Of a stretch of 55,022 nt of DNA, positions 46,158 through 55,022 are shown piece after piece. How positions within the stretch are numbered: position 1 is the first letter of the stretch; each line of letters opens with the position of its first letter. Source of the stretch: Pseudomonadales bacterium (GTDB lineage Bacteria; Pseudomonadota; Gammaproteobacteria; Pseudomonadales; Pseudohongiellaceae). Under the pieces are notes generated by a model. The model was not told the DNA's origin, searched no databases, and saw only the letters and a list, made by a program, of their open reading frames with translations. The stretch covers positions 1 through 55,022 of the forward strand of contig JALEHB010000111.1 in assembly GCA_022763285.1 (NCBI GenBank). Direction: 5' to 3'. A program made the translations under genes and the position numbers.

Positions 46158-47071
46158 CGCAGTACCAGTTCGACGCGCTCGGCACAGTCGGCAATCTCAC
46201 AATTGGGGGCCAATGGCCCCACTCCCCTGGCGGTCAGGCGTTCCGGTGCTATGCCTGCCTGTACCAGTTGCTGCTTGAGAAACTCTGCCCGATTACCGGA
46301 CCTGTCCATGAGGGTTTCCAGATCCTCATCGCCGCTCAGATGGGCCACCAGGTAAAACTGCAAACCGGGGTTGGCGCGCAGCAGTTCCAGTATGGCTGAC
46401 AGGTCAGCACTCTCGGCCAGGCTGTTGTCGCTGGCAAAGACCACACCGGGCAGGGACACACTGCCCCGCTCATTCAGGGCTTCCAGTAACTCCGGTGAGG
46501 CAATGCTGACCACACCCCGACTGACATCATCCTCGACAATTTCCAGATAGGCATAGATGCGACGGTTGGCACGGGTGATGATATAGAGGGAGATATGCGC
46601 GGCGGAGCCGGCGTCCTCGCCCGCGCGCATGGCAATGAAATACTGATTTCTCTCCGGCCCATACAGAATCCGGTTGCGGAAAATATCATTGGCCCAGTAG
46701 TTGCTGCTGCCACAGGCGCGGCCGGAACAGGAGAACAGTTCAGTGTAATTTTTCTCCGCCATTTGCTGGCGGAAAAAATCGTGCACATCGTCACCGGAGA
46801 ATTCCTGGGATACCTGATACGTTATCTTGGTCACATCGCCCCGCAGACGCAGGGAGTCTTCAGGTACCACCTGTTCACGATTGCGCTGCAGGGTACCAAG
46901 CACAAGGCGGTAGTTGCTGTCCTCAAGCACTTCGATCTCTTCCAGAGTGGAATCCGGAAAACGTTCAATCAACGGATGATCACCCAGAGTACGCTCGTCG
47001 GTCTGCGCCAGCAGTGCCCCACTCAGGCAGACTGCAAACAGAAGAAAAACAATCGAACAGGTCTTGCTCAT
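46154..47071 (-). CDS. DUF4892-domain protein with OmpA-like C-terminus, exported
   Basis: The 305-residue protein starts with a signal peptide ([22 protein letters not shown]) chosen by the ATG at 47071; an upstream extension to 47131 lies in the sixA 3' end and is not supported. The N-terminal two thirds match the DUF4892 pattern, with a pair of cysteines ([13 protein letters not shown]) that probably form a disulfide. The C-terminal 80 residues have an OmpA-like pattern ([25 protein letters not shown]), suggesting peptidoglycan contact in the periplasm. Function unknown. The gene overlaps sixA-side sequence only in its rejected extension. Confidence 0.82.
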   Translation of the reverse strand: MSKTCSIVFLLFAVCLSGALLAQTDERTLGDHPLIERFPDSTLEEIEVLEDSNYRLVLGTLQRNREQVVPEDSLRLRGDVTKITYQVSQEFSGDDVHDFFRQQMAEKNYTELFSCSGRACGSSNYWANDIFRNRILYGPERNQYFIAMRAGEDAGSAAHISLYIITRANRRIYAYLEIVEDDVSRGVVSIASPELLEALNERGSVSLPGVVFASDNSLAESADLSAILELLRANPGLQFYLVAHLSGDEDLETLMDRSGNRAEFLKQQLVQAGIAPERLTARGVGPLAPNCEIADCAERVELVLR

Positions 47072-47093
47072 TTTCAATGCATCACTTTCAGGT

Positions 47094-47558
47094 TCAGGCC
47101 CGGGGCAGCAACTCATAGAGAATGCGTCCACAGCCCGGCGCTATCACGTCGGTTTCCACACAGACCAGCTGACTGGTATCCAGGTAGTGGTCAGGCTGGG
47201 GACTGCCTTGCACCAGTAAACTGAGCAGGCGCGACACCAGCGGATTATGACTTACCACCAACAGAGATTCGCCGTCGGCCTGCTCCAGTAGTGCCAGAGC
47301 CTGGCCGCTGTCCGCCTCGGGAGTCAGCTTGTCCGATTCCTTGATACTGTTGATTGATACTACGTTGGCAACTTGCTCTGCGGTTTGCCGCGCCCGCAAA
47401 TAAGGGCTCACCAGCATGGTTTGCAATTCATCCTGACGACTGGCCAGTTGTCTGGCCACATTCCAGACGTCTGCCTTGCCCCGACTGCTGAGCGTGCGCA
47501 GGGCATCGGAGTCGGCCTCAAATTCAGCATCACCGTGGCGGAGCAGAAATATGCGCAC
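47094..47558 (-). CDS. sixA: Phosphohistidine phosphatase SixA
   Basis: SixA-type enzymes remove phosphate from histidine residues of phosphorelay or phosphotransferase proteins. The 154-residue product has the histidine-phosphatase RHG near the start (FLLRHGDAEFEADSD) and the second catalytic histidine in LLVVSHNPLVSRLL. The start is GTG at 47558; no ATG lies ahead of the conserved part. It lies between DUF4389 and DUF4892 genes. Confidence 0.9.
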   Translation of the reverse strand: MRIFLLRHGDAEFEADSDALRTLSSRGKADVWNVARQLASRQDELQTMLVSPYLRARQTAEQVANVVSINSIKESDKLTPEADSGQALALLEQADGESLLVVSHNPLVSRLLSLLVQGSPQPDHYLDTSQLVCVETDVIAPGCGRILYELLPRA

Positions 47559-47594
47559 CTTCAGACAAGACTCCAGGGTAGAGCTCTGCAGCGA

Positions 47595-48224
47595 TCAAGC
47601 CTCAGACTTGTCATCCCCGGCCTTGTCATCCTGTGCTTTGTCAGCGGAATCGCCCTTGCCGCTGTCCTTGCTCCCAGCCTTCTCGCTGCTACTTTTCTTT
47701 GCTGCTGTTTTTTTCCTGGCTGAGCTGCTGGCTGATTTCTTTTTGTCGGCACTCTTTTTGCCAGCACTCTTTTTGCCAGTATTCTTTTTGGCCGCTGACT
47801 TTTTCCGGGCACTGCTGCCAGCGGCCTCGCTGTCCTGCTCAACTTTTGTGCTGTCGGTCTCATCTGGATTGGCTTTGCTGCTGGCTTTTTTGCTCTTGCT
47901 ATCCTTGCCCTCGCCTTCGCCCGATTCCTCCTCATCTTCCAATGGCGGGAAGTCAGAAAACGGAAAAGGCTTCTCCTGGCTGTTATAGGTCAAAAACTGA
48001 ATGACTTCATAAACCCACTGCCCCAGTGCTTTACCGAATCGGCGCAGATTGAAATTGGTCTCACTCGTAATCAGCTTGAACAGAGCCTGCACAATCATCA
48101 GCACAATGATGATTGGCCCCACAATCAGATGCAGAACCAGCGCGAAACCCACCATAAACAGAACCCTGATCCAGGCAGACGGCTCACGCAGGTTTTCGAC
48201 GATATCATCCAGATCTTCTGACAT
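47595..48224 (-). CDS. DUF4389 membrane protein with a histone-like lysine/alanine/serine tail
   Basis: Residues 1-95 are the DUF4389 domain: an acidic start, one or two helices near 20-50 (VLFMVGFALVLHLIVGPIII and onward) and ETNFNLRRFGKALGQWVYEVIQFLTYN. Residues 96-209 are a long disordered tail, first acidic, then rich in Lys, Ala and Ser with repeated KKSA/KK(T/S)A units, like histone H1 or AlgP tails. Other DUF4389 proteins I recall are much shorter; the tail may bind DNA or RNA at the membrane, which is speculation. It sits between gpsA and sixA, as in Pseudomonas. Base use does not look foreign. Confidence 0.85.
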   Translation of the reverse strand: MSEDLDDIVENLREPSAWIRVLFMVGFALVLHLIVGPIIIVLMIVQALFKLITSETNFNLRRFGKALGQWVYEVIQFLTYNSQEKPFPFSDFPPLEDEEESGEGEGKDSKSKKASSKANPDETDSTKVEQDSEAAGSSARKKSAAKKNTGKKSAGKKSADKKKSASSSARKKTAAKKSSSEKAGSKDSGKGDSADKAQDDKAGDDKSEA

Positions 48225-48244
48225 GCTGTTTCCTCTTAGGTTTT

Positions 48245-49276
48245 TTACTCTTCAGATAAACGTTTTTCATCGCGAGCGGCAAACTCCACATCCAGGGCCT
48301 GCTCACTCTGCATCATTGAACTGACGATATCAGCAATGGAATCCTTTTCGTAAATTACCTGATACAAGCCGGTGGCCAGCGGCATATAGACATCCAGTTC
48401 CACTGCCTTTTCCCGCACCTGCTTGACGGTATTGACGCCCTCGGCCACCTGGCCCACTTCCTTCACCGCCGCCTCGATACTCTTGCCCTCACCCAGGGCG
48501 TAACCAATGCGGTAATTCCGGCTCAGGGGCGTCGAACAGGTTGCCACCAGATCACCCACCCCGGCCAGACCGAGAAAGGTCATGGGGTCAGCGCCCAGTT
48601 CGCGACCGAAGCGGGCCATCTCTGTCAGACTGCGGGTCACCAGCAGACTGTTGGTGTTATAGCCCATGCCCAGAGCAGCGGCCATGCCGGCTATAATGGC
48701 ATAAATGTTCTTCAGTGAGCCACCCAGCTCCACCCCGAACATATCGTCATTGGTATAGACGCGGAAATACTTCGAGCGCAGGCTGTCCTGGATACGCTCA
48801 CGCACTGCCTCATGGGGACTGGCGATCACGGTGCCGGTGAGTTGCCTGGCGGCAATTTCCTTGGCCAGATTGGGACCGCTGAGGGCGCCAATACGCCCCT
48901 GGGGCAGTTCCTCCTGCAAAATCTGGGTCATGAATTTGAAACTGCCAGCCTCGATGCCCTTGGTGGTACTGATGAGCATGACCTCGTCATCCACCTGGCT
49001 CTTGAGCTCCTGCACCACCGCACGAAACGAGGAACTGGGCACGGCCACAAAGATGACTTCCGCGCCAGCAGTCACCTGGGCCATCTGGTGATTGGCCACC
49101 ACCTTCTCATCCAGACGGTAGCCCGGAAGGTAATGGGGATTCTCATGGCTGTTGTTGATGGTGGCAGCCGCTTCTTCGCTGCGCATCCAGAAACCTACCT
49201 GATGACCGTTTTCGGCAATGATATTGGCCACGACAGTACCAAAACTGCCACCGCCCAATACGGCTATTTTGCTCAT
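48245..49276 (-). CDS. gpsA: Glycerol-3-phosphate dehydrogenase [NAD(P)+]
   Basis: GpsA reduces dihydroxyacetone phosphate to sn-glycerol 3-phosphate for phospholipid synthesis. The 343-residue product has the dinucleotide-binding GGGSFGTVVANIIAENGH (8-25), STTKGIE, LSGPNLAKEIA and GVELGGSLKNIYAI with the catalytic lysine. AAGGAG precedes the ATG at 49276. The leader carries a TGCCAG/CTGGCA hairpin without a T-run. It is 20 bases upstream of the DUF4389 gene. Confidence 0.96.
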   Translation of the reverse strand: MSKIAVLGGGSFGTVVANIIAENGHQVGFWMRSEEAAATINNSHENPHYLPGYRLDEKVVANHQMAQVTAGAEVIFVAVPSSSFRAVVQELKSQVDDEVMLISTTKGIEAGSFKFMTQILQEELPQGRIGALSGPNLAKEIAARQLTGTVIASPHEAVRERIQDSLRSKYFRVYTNDDMFGVELGGSLKNIYAIIAGMAAALGMGYNTNSLLVTRSLTEMARFGRELGADPMTFLGLAGVGDLVATCSTPLSRNYRIGYALGEGKSIEAAVKEVGQVAEGVNTVKQVREKAVELDVYMPLATGLYQVIYEKDSIADIVSSMMQSEQALDVEFAARDEKRLSEE

Positions 49277-49344
49277 TAATTACAAACTCCTTTTCATCAT
49301 GCCAGCCCCGTGGGCCTGGCACAGCAGGCCTTGCTGCACCCCGT

Positions 49345-50088
49345 TTATTTCCGGCATACGATCAGGGTTAACGGCCAGACAAGCGTTTTTTTCAGGTCAC
49401 TCTGCCAGACCCGGGCAATATCGGGCTCAACCAGACTCACCGGGTCATGCGCCATAGCCTGCTGATAACGCTGACTGGCTGACCAGGAACGCAGATAGGC
49501 CAGAAACTGATCCCGGGACCACTGCAGGCGCATCTCGTAAACCGGCATGTCCAGACGCTGATAGGGAAAACTGATGTCCCGGTAAGCGTTCTCCACCAGC
49601 TGCCTTTCCGGTGGCCACCAGCGCTCGCCCAGTATCTCAGTATAAAGCCAGCTCACATGCTGATCTGTCTCAATATCAATGCTGCATTGGCCATAACTCC
49701 ATACTGCCAGCAGGCCACCGGGCCTGAGCACTCTGTCCAGAGCAGGAAAAAAAGCGTCGAGATCAAACCAGTGCAGAGCCTGGGCCACCGTCACCAGATC
49801 TACCGAGTCGGGCTGCAGAGGCGGCTGCTCGGCGGGAAAGACGCGAAATTCCACATTTTCCGGCCCGCTAGCCGCAGCAATCTGCTCACTGCTGGCATCA
49901 CTGCCAATGACTCGCTCGATATAGCCAGCCAACTGCCGGGCCGCCTGGCCATTCCCCGTGGCGCAGTCCCAGGCCAGCTCTCGAGCCCTCAGTTCCCGGG
50001 CCAAATCAGCATACAGGGCCGCCGGATAATCCGGTCGGGCCAGGGCGTATTGCCGGGCATGGGCGGAGAAATGATCCTTGAATGCCAT
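49345..50088 (-). CDS. Class I SAM-dependent methyltransferase, substrate unknown
   Basis: The 247-residue protein has motif I LAWDCATGNGQAARQLA, post-I VIGSDASSEQIAAA and LVTVAQALHWFDLDAF, matching the UbiE/methyltransferase-11 group. Its relatives include yeast Tmt1/Crg1-like small-molecule methyltransferases; the substrate cannot be told from sequence. The ATG at 50088 is fixed by a perfect GAGGAGG 5 bases upstream (50094-50100). An earlier in-frame start at 50190 runs into the nuoN end and is rejected. Confidence 0.88.
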   Translation of the reverse strand: MAFKDHFSAHARQYALARPDYPAALYADLARELRARELAWDCATGNGQAARQLAGYIERVIGSDASSEQIAAASGPENVEFRVFPAEQPPLQPDSVDLVTVAQALHWFDLDAFFPALDRVLRPGGLLAVWSYGQCSIDIETDQHVSWLYTEILGERWWPPERQLVENAYRDISFPYQRLDMPVYEMRLQWSRDQFLAYLRSWSASQRYQQAMAHDPVSLVEPDIARVWQSDLKKTLVWPLTLIVCRK

Positions 50089-50093
50089 GTTCG

Positions 50094-50100
50094 CCTCCTC
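50094..50100 (-). promoter_or_regulatory. Shine-Dalgarno sequence that decides the methyltransferase start
   Basis: GAGGAGG on the minus strand lies 5 bases before the ATG at 50088, one of the strongest ribosome sites in the window. Confidence 0.85.
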
Positions 50101-50164
50101 CGGGCAAAACCGGGCGCACTGCTGTTTGACAGGCAGCAAAGACGAGCCGGATTGATGAGAGCGA

Positions 50165-51631
50165 TTATAGCAGTGCCGAGGCCGACTCAATCAGGGTGAT
50201 CAGGGGCGCAGGATACACTCCCAGAAGCAGCAACAAGACGAACATCAAACCCAGCACCACATAGGCACTCAGGCTTTCAATGCCGGCTTCGCGGAAGGAA
50301 CCCATCTCCTTGGCCGGCTTGAGCATGCGATAGATGATGCGCAGATAGTAGTACAGACCGATACCGCTGCCGATGATCATTACCGCCAGCAGGGTCCACA
50401 GCCCCGCCTCCACGGCGGCAAAGAAAAGATAGAATTTGCCAATAAAACCAACAGTCAGGGGAATGCCGGCAAGGGACAACAACATGCCGGTAAAGATGGC
50501 CGCCAGCCAGGGTGCCCGCCAGAACAGGCCCCGGTAATCGAAGATCGAATCGTATTCCTTCTCACTGCTGGATATCACCGAGGCCACACCGAAGGCGCCC
50601 AGGGTCATGATCACATAGGCAATCAGATAAAAACTCACGGCTTCGATGTCCACGGCACTGTCCACCGTCGCGCCCGCGATCAGTGCTACCAGCACATAAC
50701 CCATATGGGCTATGGAAGAATAGGCGAGTATGCGTTTGAGGTTGTTCTGCAACAGGGCCAGCAGATTCCCGCCCAGAATGGAGGCCACCGCCAGCAGGGA
50801 CAATACGGTGACGACAGACTCAAAAGCCAGGGCCTGGCTGTCCACCGCAAAACGCAGCAGCAGCACGAACATGGCCAACTTGCCGATACTGGCCAGATAG
50901 GTAGTGGCTGGCAGTGGAGCGCCCTCATAGACATCGGGGGTCCACAGATGAAAAGGTGCCAGGGATAACTTGAAGGCAATACCCGAAAACAACATCAACA
51001 GGGCAATAATACTGAAGGCATCGCTGAACACCTCAGTACCTGTCTGTTGCAGCACGGAGCTAAAAGCCAGGGTTCCGGTCTGGGCATAGATCAAGGCCAT
51101 GCCAAACAGCAGCAAGGCGGAAGCCGCGGCCGACAACACCAGGTATTTCACCGCCGCTTCCAGCGGATACTTGGCCGCATCCCTGCTGTGCAATGGATAG
51201 GCAATCATGCCATACAGGGACATGCTCAGGGTTTCCAGGCCCAGCAAGGTGCTGACGAAATGATTGCTGCTCACCATGACAATGGCACCGATGGTGGCTA
51301 TCCCCAGCAGCAGGAAATACTCGTCCTTGTGATCATTGAGGCTGAAGAAATAGGGAAAACTGAGAATGGCGAGAAACATCGAGGTGACACAGACCACCAG
51401 GGTGAACAGCAGACTGTACTGGTCGATGATCAGCAGTGGCGTGACCTGCTGATTGGTATCGAACAGCAATAACAGGCTCACCACTGATGCCGCCAGCAGG
51501 CCGCTGATGGTTATGGCTGCCGTCAGCATGACACGACGCCGTATCGCCACCGCCAGCATGGCAGCCACCACGGTGACTGTCACCAGTATCAATGGCAGCA
51601 AGGGTATGAGATCTGCGAAACCGAGTGTCAT
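50165..51631 (-). CDS. nuoN: NADH-quinone oxidoreductase subunit N
   Basis: NuoN is one of the three antiporter-like proton-pumping subunits of complex I in the inner membrane. The 488-residue protein is almost entirely membrane helices (about 14). It shows LGLETLSMSLYGMIA, then KLSLAPFHLWTPDVYEGAP and ILAYSSIAHMGYVL, where conserved lysines and histidines in the helices form the proton path. It directly follows nuoM (start one base after its stop) and is the last nuo gene here. Confidence 0.97.
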   Translation of the reverse strand: MTLGFADLIPLLPLILVTVTVVAAMLAVAIRRRVMLTAAITISGLLAASVVSLLLLFDTNQQVTPLLIIDQYSLLFTLVVCVTSMFLAILSFPYFFSLNDHKDEYFLLLGIATIGAIVMVSSNHFVSTLLGLETLSMSLYGMIAYPLHSRDAAKYPLEAAVKYLVLSAAASALLLFGMALIYAQTGTLAFSSVLQQTGTEVFSDAFSIIALLMLFSGIAFKLSLAPFHLWTPDVYEGAPLPATTYLASIGKLAMFVLLLRFAVDSQALAFESVVTVLSLLAVASILGGNLLALLQNNLKRILAYSSIAHMGYVLVALIAGATVDSAVDIEAVSFYLIAYVIMTLGAFGVASVISSSEKEYDSIFDYRGLFWRAPWLAAIFTGMLLSLAGIPLTVGFIGKFYLFFAAVEAGLWTLLAVMIIGSGIGLYYYLRIIYRMLKPAKEMGSFREAGIESLSAYVVLGLMFVLLLLLGVYPAPLITLIESASALL

Positions 51632-53125
51632 CTACATTTGCCCCGCCACTGCTGTAATTGCACCCGCCCCTGCCAGCAGGCTGTCCAGAACCGGCTGCGA
51701 CAGCGCCAGAAATGACTGGGGATACATGCCCATCCATACCAGCCCCAGCATCATGGCGATATAGAAAGTCATTTCCCGACGATCAAGATCACTGAGGCGA
51801 TGCCCCTGAAACTTGCCATCATCATACTCACCGTGAAACACCTTCTGGATCACCCACAGTGAATACACCGAGGCGAATATCAGACCCAGTGCCGCCAGCA
51901 CCGTCATCAGGATATTGGCCTGGAAGGCCCCGAGCAGGGCCAGGAACTCACCGATAAAATTGCCCAGCCCCGGCATTCCCAGGGCGGCGATGGAGAAGAA
52001 CAGTGCCACCACCGACATCCGTGGTACCTGGCCCCAGAAGCCGCCCATATCCGGCATATGACGCGTGTGAATACGGTGCTGCAAACCACCGGCCAGCATG
52101 AACAGGGCCGCGGCCGACAGACCATGGGCCAGCATGGTCATTACCGCACCCTGCAGCGCCTGCTCGTTCCAGGCATACACACCCAATGTGACGAAACCCA
52201 TATGGCTGACACTGGTATAGGCAATCAGTCGCTTGATGTCATCCTGGGCAAAGGCCACCTTGGCACAGTAGAGAATACTGATGGCGGCCAGGGTGATGGC
52301 CACCGGCGCAAACGCCATGGATGCCTCGGGAAACAGCGGCACGGTAAAGCGGATCAGACCATAGGCACCGGTCTTCAGCAGAATGCCCGCCAGAATGACG
52401 CTGCCGGCGGTGGGAGCCTGGGAATGGGCATCCGGTAGCCAGGAATGGAAGGGCACGCTGGGCAGCTTGGTGGTGAAGGCGATAAAGAAGCCCAGCATCA
52501 CCCACATCTCCAGCGGACCACTGGTGGCCACTGCCAGCAGATCCTGATAACGGAAACTGACCGCCCCAAACTGGACATAGTGAAAATACACCAGCACCAG
52601 AATGGCAGTGAGCATGAGCAGACCGCTGACCTGGGTAAAGATGAAGAACTTCATGGCGGCGTAGTTCTTGTTCTCATGCCCCCAGATGGCAATGATGAAA
52701 TACATGGGAATCAACATGACTTCCCAGAAGAAGAAAAACAGGAACAGATCCAGCGCAGTGAAAACCCCCACTACCCCCGCCAGGGTCCACAGCAGATTGA
52801 AATAAAAGAAGCCGGGCTGGTCGGTAATTTCATCCCAGGCCGAGGCCACCGCAATCACCCCGAGAAAGGCTGTCAGCAACAGCAGCAACAGACTCAGGCC
52901 ATCCACAGCCAGATAGAAACTGATACCGAAGCTGGGCAGCCAGGGCCAGTCAACCGATGCCAGCCAGCTGCCATTATCACCGCCCAGCAGACTGAGCATG
53001 AGCAGCAGACTCAACAGACAGACCAACAAGGCAACCAGGCGCGGCAGTTTCGGGTCGATAAACTCCGCCAGCCAGGCCAGCAGACCGCCGACAAAGAAGA
53101 GACTGATCAGGACCACCAGAATCAC
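51632..53125 (-). CDS. nuoM: NADH-quinone oxidoreductase subunit M
   Basis: NuoM is the second antiporter-like subunit of complex I. The 497-residue polytopic protein has FFFWEVMLIPMYFIIAIWGHEN with the key glutamate, TKLPSVPFHSWLPDAHSQAPT and AYTSVSHMGFVTLG. The start is GTG, overlapping the nuoL stop as GTGA, so translation is probably coupled. About 14 helices are predicted from hydrophobicity. Confidence 0.97.
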   Translation of the reverse strand: MILVVLISLFFVGGLLAWLAEFIDPKLPRLVALLVCLLSLLLMLSLLGGDNGSWLASVDWPWLPSFGISFYLAVDGLSLLLLLLTAFLGVIAVASAWDEITDQPGFFYFNLLWTLAGVVGVFTALDLFLFFFFWEVMLIPMYFIIAIWGHENKNYAAMKFFIFTQVSGLLMLTAILVLVYFHYVQFGAVSFRYQDLLAVATSGPLEMWVMLGFFIAFTTKLPSVPFHSWLPDAHSQAPTAGSVILAGILLKTGAYGLIRFTVPLFPEASMAFAPVAITLAAISILYCAKVAFAQDDIKRLIAYTSVSHMGFVTLGVYAWNEQALQGAVMTMLAHGLSAAALFMLAGGLQHRIHTRHMPDMGGFWGQVPRMSVVALFFSIAALGMPGLGNFIGEFLALLGAFQANILMTVLAALGLIFASVYSLWVIQKVFHGEYDDGKFQGHRLSDLDRREMTFYIAMMLGLVWMGMYPQSFLALSQPVLDSLLAGAGAITAVAGQM

Positions 53126-54972
53126 AGCACTACCCCCAGGGTGACCACCAGGACAACACCGGCGGCAAGACTCAGGGCATACCAGCGCAGCGAACCAGTC
53201 TGGCTGCGCGCTACCAGGCTATGACCGGCACGGGTGATTTCCACAACCCCGCCATAGAGCCAGTCGATGATATCCTTGCGATTGATCCGCGCCAGAAACA
53301 GAAACGGTCGAACGAAAAGAAAGTTATACAGCCCATCCATGCCCCAGCCGGAAAACCAGAACCGGTGCAGGGATTTTGCCAGCGAACTATTCATCAGTTT
53401 GTCGACAGACAGCTGGCGCGAGCCGTAAAAAAGATAGCTGACCCCTATGCCAAGCAAGGGTACCGCAATCATGATGCCGTGAATCAGGGCGCTAACATGA
53501 TGCTCTTCATGAGCCTGACCATGACTGAAGACTGCATCAACGGGCACAGTGATGAAACCACCGAAAAGAGATAACAGCATCAGCACAAACAGCGGCCCGG
53601 CCATATTCCAGCCAGCCACTTCCTTTTCTCCGTCATGGCCCTGGCTTTCACCGAAGAACACCACGAAGATCAGCCTGAAGGTATAGATACCGGTAAAGAA
53701 GGCACCCACGACTCCCCCCAACCACAACCACATGCCGGGCCCTTCCATTTCCAGTGCCGCCAGCAGTATTTCGTCCTTGCTGAAAAATCCCGAGGTGTAG
53801 GGAAAGGCAGCCAGTGCCAGTCCGCCTATCAGAAAAGACAGGAATGCCACCGGCAATTGTTTGCGTTTGCCACCCATTTTGAAGATGTCATGCTCGTGAT
53901 GCAGGCTCAGAATCACGGTGCCCGCTCCCAGGAACAGCAGGGCCTTGAAAAAGGCATGGGTCATCAGGTGAAAGACCGACGCCGACCAGGCTCCGACACC
54001 CAGCCCCAAGAACATATAGCCGATCTGACTGATGGTGGAATAAGCCAGAATACGCTTGATGTCATGCTGGGTGAGTGCAGTAAATCCTGCCATCAACAAG
54101 GTGGCCAGACCTATCCAGGCCACCAGCTCCTGCACTGAAGGTGCCAGCTCAAACAGAATATGGGTGCGGGCGATTAGATAAACGCCGGCCGTTACCATGG
54201 TGGCAGCATGGATCAGGGCGCTAATGGGTGTGGGGCCAGCCATGGCATCCGGCAGCCAGGTCTGCAGCGGCAGTTGTGCAGATTTACCTACGGCGCCGCC
54301 CAGCAATAACAGGGAGGCAGCAATCGCCAGGGAGGAACCCACCGCCCATTGCTGTTCCGCGGCATGGAGCATGTCCTGGATATTCAGGGTGCCAAGCTGG
54401 GCAAAGAGCAGAAACAGACCGATGGCCATGGAGGTATCCCCTACCCGGGTCACCACAAAGGCCTTGCGCGCCGCATAACCATTATCGGGATTGCTGTACC
54501 AGAATCCGATCAGCAGATAACTGCACAGTCCCACGCCCTCCCAGCCCAGATAGAGCAGCACCAGATTGTCGGCCAGCACCAGGGTCAGCATGGCGGCGAC
54601 AAACAGATTCATATAGGAAAAGAAGCGGCTGTAACCGGGGTCGTCGATCATGAAGCCGGTGGAATAAAGATGAATCAGAAAACCCACGCCGGTAATCACC
54701 AGCATCATCACCACCGTCAGGCCATCGACATAGAAACTGAAACCGGGACTGAAGTTGCCCACAGCCATCCAGGTCCACAGCAACTGGCTGTAGGACTCCT
54801 CTCCGCTGCCCAGAAATTCCATGGCCGCCAGCAGCGCCACCACAAAGGACAGGCCCACGGAACCGGCACCTATGACCGCTACCGCCTTTTTCGGCAGGCC
54901 GCCGGCCGTCAGCACCAGACTCAGGAAGCCCAGTAGCGGCAAGCTTGGTAACAGCCAGATCTGATCAAGCAT
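53122..54972 (-). CDS. nuoL: NADH-quinone oxidoreductase subunit L
   Basis: NuoL is the distal antiporter-like subunit of complex I; its long lateral helix runs along the membrane arm. The 616-residue protein has LLYLGWEGVGLCSYLLIGFW, GKSAQLPLQTWLPDAMAGPTP, LAYSTISQIGYMFLG and an extended C-terminal part after ALAAFPYTSGFFSKDEIL that carries the lateral helix. The stop overlaps the nuoM GTG. It begins 2 bases after the nuoK stop. Confidence 0.97.
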   Translation of the reverse strand: MLDQIWLLPSLPLLGFLSLVLTAGGLPKKAVAVIGAGSVGLSFVVALLAAMEFLGSGEESYSQLLWTWMAVGNFSPGFSFYVDGLTVVMMLVITGVGFLIHLYSTGFMIDDPGYSRFFSYMNLFVAAMLTLVLADNLVLLYLGWEGVGLCSYLLIGFWYSNPDNGYAARKAFVVTRVGDTSMAIGLFLLFAQLGTLNIQDMLHAAEQQWAVGSSLAIAASLLLLGGAVGKSAQLPLQTWLPDAMAGPTPISALIHAATMVTAGVYLIARTHILFELAPSVQELVAWIGLATLLMAGFTALTQHDIKRILAYSTISQIGYMFLGLGVGAWSASVFHLMTHAFFKALLFLGAGTVILSLHHEHDIFKMGGKRKQLPVAFLSFLIGGLALAAFPYTSGFFSKDEILLAALEMEGPGMWLWLGGVVGAFFTGIYTFRLIFVVFFGESQGHDGEKEVAGWNMAGPLFVLMLLSLFGGFITVPVDAVFSHGQAHEEHHVSALIHGIMIAVPLLGIGVSYLFYGSRQLSVDKLMNSSLAKSLHRFWFSGWGMDGLYNFLFVRPFLFLARINRKDIIDWLYGGVVEITRAGHSLVARSQTGSLRWYALSLAAGVVLVVTLGVVL

Positions 54973-54974
54973 GA

Positions 54975-55022
54975 TTAACCCTTCATCTCGCCAAGCACAT
55001 CAATATCCACGGTGTGAAAACG
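54975..55022 (-). CDS. nuoK: NADH-quinone oxidoreductase subunit K, C-terminal end (5' part outside window)
   Basis: Only 15 codons and the stop are present. They read RFHTVDIDVLGEMKG, which matches the usual NuoK C-terminus (a TVDID-type stretch ending EMKG or EMRG). The position immediately before nuoL is as expected. The rest of the nuo operon should follow beyond the right edge. Confidence 0.8.
   Translation of the reverse strand, partial: RFHTVDIDVLGEMKG

Noticed and set aside
49277-49344. TGCCAG/CTGGCA hairpin before gpsA as a terminator of the methyltransferase gene
   Set aside because: No T-run follows on the minus strand and a mismatch breaks the stem, so it is not listed as a terminator.
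1-55022. Mobile elements, tRNA, rRNA or CRISPR arrays
   Set aside because: No transposase, integrase, phage gene, direct-repeat array or tRNA-like cloverleaf was recognised; gene order is that of a core chromosomal region.

Overview
The window is a gene-dense stretch of a gammaproteobacterial chromosome with moderately high GC. Gene order (lexA next to topA; leuCD-asd-fimV-truA-trpFBA-accD-folC-SPOR-cvpA-purF; a large NAD-dependent glutamate dehydrogenase; a Bat/MoxR operon; nuoLMN) resembles Pseudomonadales, Oceanospirillales and Cellvibrionales relatives, most of them aquatic. No tRNA, rRNA, insertion sequence, prophage gene or CRISPR array was seen. About 48 protein genes were found; the two at the edges (a nuclease/helicase 3' end and the last codons of nuoK) are cut by the window.

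Layout: 1-423 is the end of an AddA/RecB-type nuclease. 433-3190 (minus) is a compact nagZ-mscS-hpt unit (peptidoglycan recycling, mechanosensitive channel, purine salvage) with a visible promoter. 3510-4574 (plus) holds a small acidic unknown protein and lexA, whose promoter is covered by a perfect LexA box. 4638-8817 (minus) has topA, with its own strong promoter, and ilvE. 9054-11038 (plus) has tatD and an M15 peptidase; a thioredoxin-fold protein and the 1616-residue glutamate dehydrogenase follow on minus.

16409-23860 (plus) is a six-gene Bat-type operon (MoxR ATPase, DUF58, DUF4381, two VWA proteins, BatD) followed by a SUI1/YciH gene. Facing it on minus (23905-27942) is a second MoxR-DUF58-transglutaminase (TgpA-like) module. 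Two paralogous MoxR/DUF58 systems therefore converge on one short spacer.

27966-43419 (minus) is a long biosynthetic run: purF, cvpA, a SPOR protein, folC, accD, trpA, trpB, trpF, truA, fimV, asd, leuD and leuC. leuB is absent from its usual place between leuD and asd. aroC and prmB follow on minus, then folE on plus. 46154-50088 (minus) has a DUF4892/OmpA-like protein, sixA, a DUF4389 membrane protein with a lysine-rich tail, gpsA and a methyltransferase. 50165-55022 (minus) is the 3' end of the nuo operon (nuoN, M, L and the tip of nuoK).

Most of the window is conserved core metabolism and cell-envelope biology. I found no clear, wholly new system. The items most worth a second look are the facing MoxR/DUF58 modules, the DUF4389 protein with a histone-like tail, the small acidic protein next to lexA, several intergenic inverted repeats, and an unusual number of TTG-initiated core genes. 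Starts were chosen from Shine-Dalgarno sequences, promoter positions and family alignment from memory; no database search was possible.
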